A DNA stretch of 8,709 nucleotides from an archaeon (GTDB taxonomy: Archaea; Iainarchaeota; Iainarchaeia; Iainarchaeales; Iainarchaeaceae), in assembly GCA_024653865.1 (NCBI GenBank), contig JANLHD010000005.1:1-8709 (forward strand), given 5' to 3'. Positions 5,688 through 8,709 of the stretch are shown piece by piece. The notes beneath the pieces were generated by a model. That model made no database searches, was not told where the DNA came from, and was given only the letters and a program-made list of their open reading frames with translations. The translations under genes and the position numbers were made by a program. Every line of letters starts with the position of its first letter. Positions within the stretch are counted from its first letter, which is position 1.

Positions 5688-5719
5688 GTTTTTCCCAAAT
5701 TTTGGGGGAAACTTTTTTT
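5688..5719 (+). promoter_or_regulatory. Terminator-like hairpin in the histone leader
   Basis: GTTTTTCCC (5688-5696) pairs with GGGGGAAAC (5704-5712), using two T-G wobbles, over a 7-base loop. Seven T residues follow at 5713-5719. It ends three bases before the Shine-Dalgarno. It may be a second ilvD terminator or a leader element that limits histone expression. Confidence 0.45.
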
Positions 5720-5722
5720 GAT

Positions 5723-5728
5723 GGAGGT
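5723..5728 (+). promoter_or_regulatory. Shine-Dalgarno of the histone-fold gene
   Basis: GGAGGT lies six bases before ATG 5735. It decides the start in favour of 5735 over the in-frame 5702 codon, which would place the hairpin's loop and this site inside the coding region. Confidence 0.85.
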
Positions 5729-5734
5729 ATTGAA

Positions 5735-5911
5735 ATGGGAGATTCATTAGTTGTTGGCTCAAAAGTCAAGGAAGCAATCAAGGCCGCAGGATGCAACACG
5801 GCAGGCGATGCCACCGATGCTTTGAATGACGTTATAGTGGCTGCCGTTAAGAAGGCCGCCGAGAGGGCAAAGGCAAACGGCAGGAAAACAGTAAGAGGCG
5901 TGGACTTCTAA
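5735..5911 (+). CDS. Short histone-fold DNA-binding protein
   Basis: The 58-residue product begins MGDSLVVGSKVKEAIKAAG and ends AERAKANGRKTVRGVDF. The GRKTV-x-x-x-D/E ending is the loop-2 and alpha-3 signature of archaeal histones, here with alpha-3 cut to a stub. The SxVKExIK start and AKANGRKTV block resemble the short bacterial-type and face-to-face histones (Bdellovibrio Bd0055-like, DUF1931-like) more than HMf-type archaeal histones. It should dimerise and bind or coat DNA, but the mode of binding is not readable from sequence. Predicted helices are about 5-15, 22-44 and a C-terminal stub. A strong Shine-Dalgarno, a hairpin-bearing leader and a downstream hairpin suggest a well-expressed single-gene unit. 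Confidence 0.8.
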   Translation: MGDSLVVGSKVKEAIKAAGCNTAGDATDALNDVIVAAVKKAAERAKANGRKTVRGVDF

Positions 5912-5915
5912 ACCC

Positions 5916-5961
5916 GTTGGAGGAATTTTTTCCTTCAACAAATTCCTATTTCCATTTTTTT
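5916..5961 (+). terminator. Terminator of the histone-fold gene
   Basis: GTTGGAGGAA (5916-5925) pairs with TTCCTTCAAC (5930-5939) as a ten-pair stem with one G-U wobble and a TTTT loop. It starts five bases after the stop codon. A T7 run follows at 5955-5961. The wobble is valid only on the plus strand, so it belongs to the histone transcript rather than the convergent operon. Confidence 0.6.
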
Positions 5962-5968
5962 AAGGATT

Positions 5969-6478
5969 TCATTTCTTCCTTATGCGTTCTATAATTTTTA
6001 CGTGGATCGCGGTCGGCAAAAAATCCCATATGTTCATGATGCATTCAAAATAGCGAGGGTTCCATTCTGTATTGGGGAATTTTGGCGGAATGGGCTTGTT
6101 TTGTTTTTGGTATTCGCGCGTGAGAGATTCGGTCGCCATTCTGCATGCAGAGAATTCTATTTGCTTGGTTCTCTTGTCAATTGAATTTGGTGTAAGCCTG
6201 CCCGCCTTTTCAAGGGCCGCGGTTTGGTTCGCGAGCCTTATTATTTCCTTCATTGATTTTAACGCGTCGCCCTCTACTGCCTCCTGGGCCATGATTTTTT
6301 GGATGTGGGTTTCCCTGTAGAGGTATGTGTCCGGTGGCAGCACGCCATGGGTGGTTTTGGTTGCCTCAACGAATGCCTCGAATGGCACGGCTTTCCTGAC
6401 TTTTGGTGCCCGATGCACTATTCGCGCATCCGCGGTCTTTCTCGCCTTAATTCCCCTTCTTTTAATTGGTTTGGCCAT
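5969..6478 (-). CDS. Unrecognised basic protein, third gene of the endA operon
   Basis: I do not recognise this 169-residue protein. Its first ~30 residues are very basic (MAKPIKRRGIKARK and on to KVRK), like an RNA- or DNA-binding tail. The middle (about 55-125) is helical and rich in charged residues. The C-terminal part has NTEWNPRYFECIMNIWDFLPTAIH, with clustered aromatics that suggest a folded core. No signal peptide or membrane segment is seen. I chose ATG 6478 because GGTGA (6484-6488), which overlaps the stop of the upstream peptidase gene, is a good Shine-Dalgarno five bases away. ATG 6490 would add four residues and overlap the peptidase by seven bases. Linkage to endA and a peptidase suggests, without proving, a role in RNA processing or translation. 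Confidence 0.75.
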   Translation of the reverse strand: MAKPIKRRGIKARKTADARIVHRAPKVRKAVPFEAFVEATKTTHGVLPPDTYLYRETHIQKIMAQEAVEGDALKSMKEIIRLANQTAALEKAGRLTPNSIDKRTKQIEFSACRMATESLTREYQKQNKPIPPKFPNTEWNPRYFECIMNIWDFLPTAIHVKIIERIRKK

Positions 6479-6483
6479 TTTTT

Positions 6484-7158
6484 TCACCATTTTATTGTGA
6501 CGAGTTTTTTCGTGCTCTTGGAGAGCACCCTGTGGCCGCTTTTTGTCACCAGCACGTCGTCCTCGATTCTTATTCCAAGCACTTTTGGGATGTATACTCC
6601 GGGCTCTATTGTGATCACGTCGCCTTCCTTTAGCTTTCCTTTTTTGCGGGAGATGCGTGGCTTTGCGTGGATGAGCTTGGAGAGGCCGTGCCCGAGGCCG
6701 TGGCCGAAAAATTCCTTGTACGCGCCGAGTTTTTTTCGCGAGAATTCATAAAGTTCCTTTGTGCCTTCCCCTGCCTTGACCTTGCGAATGCACGCGTCCT
6801 GGGTTTTTTTAACTATGGAGTAAATGCGCCTCTCCGTTCGGGACGGTTCGCCGAGGTAGATTGTGCGCGTCATGTCGGAGCAATAGCCGTGGAATTTTGC
6901 GCCGAAATCCATTACGCAAAAACCCGCGAGGAGTTTTCTGTTCGTGGGTTCGTGGTGCCATTCGACTGCGTTCTTTCCGGATGCGACTATTGTTGGAAAC
7001 GCGTTTTTTGCCCCGGCTTTTTTGAATTCAAAGTCTATGAATTGCGAAACATCCAGTTCGGTCTTGAACGAGCGTGAGCGGAATTTTTTCACGGCTTCTG
7101 AAAAAATCCTGTCGTTGAGGTTGCAGCCTTTTTGTATCGCCGAAAGTTTTTTGTTCAT
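6484..7158 (-). CDS. M24-family Xaa-Pro dipeptidase-like metallopeptidase
   Basis: The protein should cleave Xaa-Pro bonds with two metal ions in the cytoplasm. Its 224 residues hold a complete pita-bread catalytic domain. Metal ligands are Asp84 (MDFGAK), Asp95 (CSDMTRT), His157 (GLGHGLS), Glu185 (TIEPGVY) and Glu199 (RIEDDV), with spacings close to those of Pyrococcus prolidase (D209, D220, H284, E313, E327). The WHHEP motif (67-71) supplies the usual substrate-side His. The N-terminal creatinase-like domain of full-length prolidases is missing, so it is a catalytic-domain-only form. Methionine aminopeptidase shares the fold but fits less well in the EPSRTERRIY and HGLS regions. Its ATG overlaps the endA stop as ATGA, showing translational coupling. 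Confidence 0.88.
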   Translation of the reverse strand: MNKKLSAIQKGCNLNDRIFSEAVKKFRSRSFKTELDVSQFIDFEFKKAGAKNAFPTIVASGKNAVEWHHEPTNRKLLAGFCVMDFGAKFHGYCSDMTRTIYLGEPSRTERRIYSIVKKTQDACIRKVKAGEGTKELYEFSRKKLGAYKEFFGHGLGHGLSKLIHAKPRISRKKGKLKEGDVITIEPGVYIPKVLGIRIEDDVLVTKSGHRVLSKSTKKLVTIKW

Positions 7159-7670
7159 GGAGTGACCCTGTTCACTTCGTAATAATTCACTTCGTTCTCG
7201 GAGTCCACGACCGCGTTAAGAAGTTTTGTTTTGAGGTTGCCCGAGAGCCGAACCATTCTACTTAGTTCGGTGAACGTGAACTTGTCCCCTTGGGTTGTCA
7301 CGTTCACGCACCATTGGGAGTGCGCCTCGCCGGGTTTTTTGCCGCGCGGGTAGACGCGGAAATCGAAGCCGAATTTGAACCCTGTTTTTACCACGAATCC
7401 GCGTTCGCGCAAATCCGTGAACACCTGGAATTTTGTGTAGAATGATTTTATTTTTTTGGCGCCGTGCTTTATGAATTCCTCGGCGTCCATGTTTTTTGCG
7501 GTTTTTGCGTCTTCGATGCCGATTTTTTCGCGTTCGAGTAAATAGAGCGCCTCGAACAAATCGAGCACGAGTTCCCTTGATTTTTGTTCGCCAAATCCGC
7601 GCTGCCGTAGTTGGTCCGCGAGTTTCATGTCGCGTATGAAAACCTTGTCTTCCGAAAGTACAATCGCCAA
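7155..7670 (-). CDS. endA: tRNA-splicing endonuclease, EndA
   Basis: EndA cuts introns from pre-tRNA at bulge-helix-bulge sites. The 171-residue single-domain-pair form matches the homotetrameric Methanocaldococcus type (about 179). The catalytic triad is present in the C-terminal half: Tyr107 (DFRVY), His117 (EAHSQW) and a Lys at 149 (LKTKLLNAVVD), with Lys147 close by. The family block FTDLRERGFVVKTGFKFG leads into it. The start is uncertain. TTG 7670 is chosen because AAGAGG (7680-7685) is a plausible Shine-Dalgarno and TTATAA (7716-7721) would start the transcript near 7692. TTG 7715 would add 15 residues not needed by the domain. The gene heads an operon with the M24 peptidase and the basic protein, and is divergent from trpS. 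Confidence 0.93.
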   Translation of the reverse strand: MAIVLSEDKVFIRDMKLADQLRQRGFGEQKSRELVLDLFEALYLLEREKIGIEDAKTAKNMDAEEFIKHGAKKIKSFYTKFQVFTDLRERGFVVKTGFKFGFDFRVYPRGKKPGEAHSQWCVNVTTQGDKFTFTELSRMVRLSGNLKTKLLNAVVDSENEVNYYEVNRVTP

Positions 7671-7715
7671 GTCAAAAAACCTCTTTTGGGATGTATGTTT
7701 GTTGTCTGTTAACAA

Positions 7716-7721
7716 TTATAA
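7716..7721 (-). promoter_or_regulatory. TATA box for the endA operon
   Basis: TTATAA on the minus strand predicts transcription from about 7692. This lies downstream of the longest possible start (TTG 7715) and so argues for TTG 7670. Confidence 0.4.
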
Positions 7722-7746
7722 GCGCTATGCCGCCCCCGGGCAGCGC
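7722..7746. other. GC-rich inverted repeat between endA and trpS
   Basis: GCGCT (7722-7726) pairs with AGCGC (7742-7746), and GCC (7729-7731) with GGC (7739-7741), around a C-rich loop. It sits between the two divergent promoters and differs sharply from the AT-rich flanks. It could be an operator or simply separate the promoters. Confidence 0.3.
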
Positions 7747-7794
7747 CAACAATACCAATAAATTAGGGTTATTTGCTCCTTAATACTATTAGGT

Positions 7795-8709
7795 TTGGCA
7801 AAAAATTTGCTTGAAAAAAAGGTGCTTGGTTTGGAAAAAATTGACCCCTGGGGTTCGATGAAAGTTTCCGATTACGGCCATGTTTTTGCACAGTTCGGGC
7901 TGAAGGAACTTCCACAAACCGCGAGGCTTGGGCATCGCTTGTTTGAGAGGAACATAATAATTGCGCACAGGGATTTCGACAATGTCGCGAAAAGGATTGA
8001 ATCAAAAAAGCCGTTCATCAACATCACGGGCATTGCATCCTCCGGGCCTTATCACTTGGGGCACAAGGCTGACATTGACCTCTTCCTCTTTTTCAAAAAA
8101 ATGGGGGCGAGGAATTACTTTGCGGTTTGCGACCTTGATGCGTATTTGAGCAGGCCTGATGCGAAGATACCTAGCCTTGATGCCGCAAAGAAATGGGCGG
8201 TAAAGAATGTCGCGGATTGCCTCGCGCTTGGCCTTGAGAAGGGTGATGTTTATGTGCAAAGCAGGGGCAGCAAAAAAAATCCTGGCCGCTACCATGAGTT
8301 CGCATTTGAACTCAGCAAGAAGATCACGAAGAACACTTTTGAGGCCGTGTATGGGCACGTGGATTTGGGCAAGGTTAGCGCGAATTTTTTGCAGTATGCC
8401 GATATCATGCACGCCCAGCTGGTGGAGTTCGAGGGCCCGATGCCTTCGGTTACCGGAATTGGCCTCGACCAGGATCCGCACGCTCGCCTCACAAGGGACA
8501 TAGCAAAAAGGCTTCCATATAAAATCGAAGTGCCGGGTTTTTTGTATTTCATGCACCAAAGCGGCCTGCAGCCGGGCGCGAAGATGAGCGCATCCCACCC
8601 AGAAACCGCGATTTTCCTGGATGACGAATTGGGTTTGGTCGAGAAAAAGATTAAGAGGGCGTTTTCCGGCGGCCAGCCGACAATTGATGAGCACCGCGAG
8701 AAGGGCGGG
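7795..8709 (+). CDS. trpS: Tryptophanyl-tRNA synthetase, archaeal type (3' end outside window)
   Basis: This class I synthetase attaches Trp to tRNA-Trp. The frame is open from TTG 7795 to the window end, giving 305 residues of a protein usually near 370-430. The HIGH signature is HLGH (87-90, after TGIASSGPY) and the KMSKS signature is KMSAS (263-267). Family blocks of the archaeal enzyme are present: IDPWGS near the N-terminus, CDLDAYLSRP, GLDQDPHARLTRDIA and the GGQPTIDEH tail. The AT-rich stretch 7757-7765 is a possible TATA box. The TTG start is likely but not certain; in-frame GTG 7822, TTG 7831 and ATG 7858 follow, the last of which would cut into the IDPWGS block. No frameshift is seen. 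It is divergent from endA, so two tRNA genes share one control region. Confidence 0.93.
   Translation, partial: MAKNLLEKKVLGLEKIDPWGSMKVSDYGHVFAQFGLKELPQTARLGHRLFERNIIIAHRDFDNVAKRIESKKPFINITGIASSGPYHLGHKADIDLFLFFKKMGARNYFAVCDLDAYLSRPDAKIPSLDAAKKWAVKNVADCLALGLEKGDVYVQSRGSKKNPGRYHEFAFELSKKITKNTFEAVYGHVDLGKVSANFLQYADIMHAQLVEFEGPMPSVTGIGLDQDPHARLTRDIAKRLPYKIEVPGFLYFMHQSGLQPGAKMSASHPETAIFLDDELGLVEKKIKRAFSGGQPTIDEHREKGG

Noticed and set aside
5702..5734. Eleven-codon N-terminal extension of the histone-fold gene
   Set aside because: It would begin inside the loop of a leader hairpin, and the GGAGGT at 5723-5728 clearly serves ATG 5735.
6484..7158. Methionine aminopeptidase
   Set aside because: Same fold and metal ligands, but spacing and flanking motifs follow prolidase, and the archaeal MetAP insert is absent.
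7769..8694. Minus-strand frames opposite trpS, including a 230-codon one
   Set aside because: The opposite strand encodes an unmistakable TrpRS with HLGH and KMSAS signatures; these frames have no recognisable content.
1..8709. tRNA, rRNA, CRISPR array, insertion sequence or attachment site
   Set aside because: No T-loop/acceptor combination, regularly spaced repeats, transposase frame or flanking direct repeats were found by reading both strands.

Overview
The window is archaeal. The evidence is an EndA-type tRNA-splicing endonuclease, an archaeal-type tryptophanyl-tRNA synthetase, a box C/D guide RNA, TATA boxes 25-28 bases ahead of start codons with no leader, and several TTG/GTG starts. 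Short intergenic gaps, a short histone-fold protein and a mix of archaeal and bacterial-looking genes suggest a DPANN-type lineage (Diapherotrites, Micrarchaeota or similar). The lineage is inferred, not shown.

Layout. (1) 2-580 (+): 3' part of a short, bacterial/poxvirus-type topoisomerase IB with all five catalytic residues. (2) 635-1537 (-): soluble orphan histidine-kinase-like protein, convergent with it. (3) 1538-1850: an intergenic region that is not empty. It holds a convincing box C/D sRNA at 1633-1705 (+), with both kink-turns, 13- and 12-base guides, a TATA box and a T6 stop. A GC-rich hairpin block at 1713-1810 follows, which contains a degenerate copy of the sRNA's 3' half. (4) 1851-2850 (+): an arsenic operon, arsR (CxC motif) plus an arsM-type arsenite methyltransferase. 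(5) 2855-3814 (-): cation/Ca2+ exchanger, convergent with arsM and divergent from ilvD. (6) 3911-5584 (+): full-length ilvD, with no other branched-chain genes nearby. (7) 5735-5911 (+): 58-residue histone-fold protein with a strong Shine-Dalgarno and a terminator-like hairpin in its leader. (8) 5969-7670 (-): tight operon endA, then an M24 prolidase-like peptidase, then an unrecognised basic protein. (9) 7795-8709 (+): TTG-started trpS, divergent from endA and cut by the window end.

How the genes work together. The right third concerns tRNA maturation and charging (EndA, TrpRS) with a peptidase. The sRNA probably guides 2'-O-methylation of 16S rRNA at C1402 (E. coli numbering), in the decoding centre. 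The arsR-arsM pair is a self-contained arsenic response. I see no clear sign of an entirely new multi-gene system. The most valuable unlabelled content is the sRNA locus, its degenerate neighbour, the topoisomerase variant, and the structured leaders and operators. No tRNA, rRNA, CRISPR array or insertion sequence is visible.
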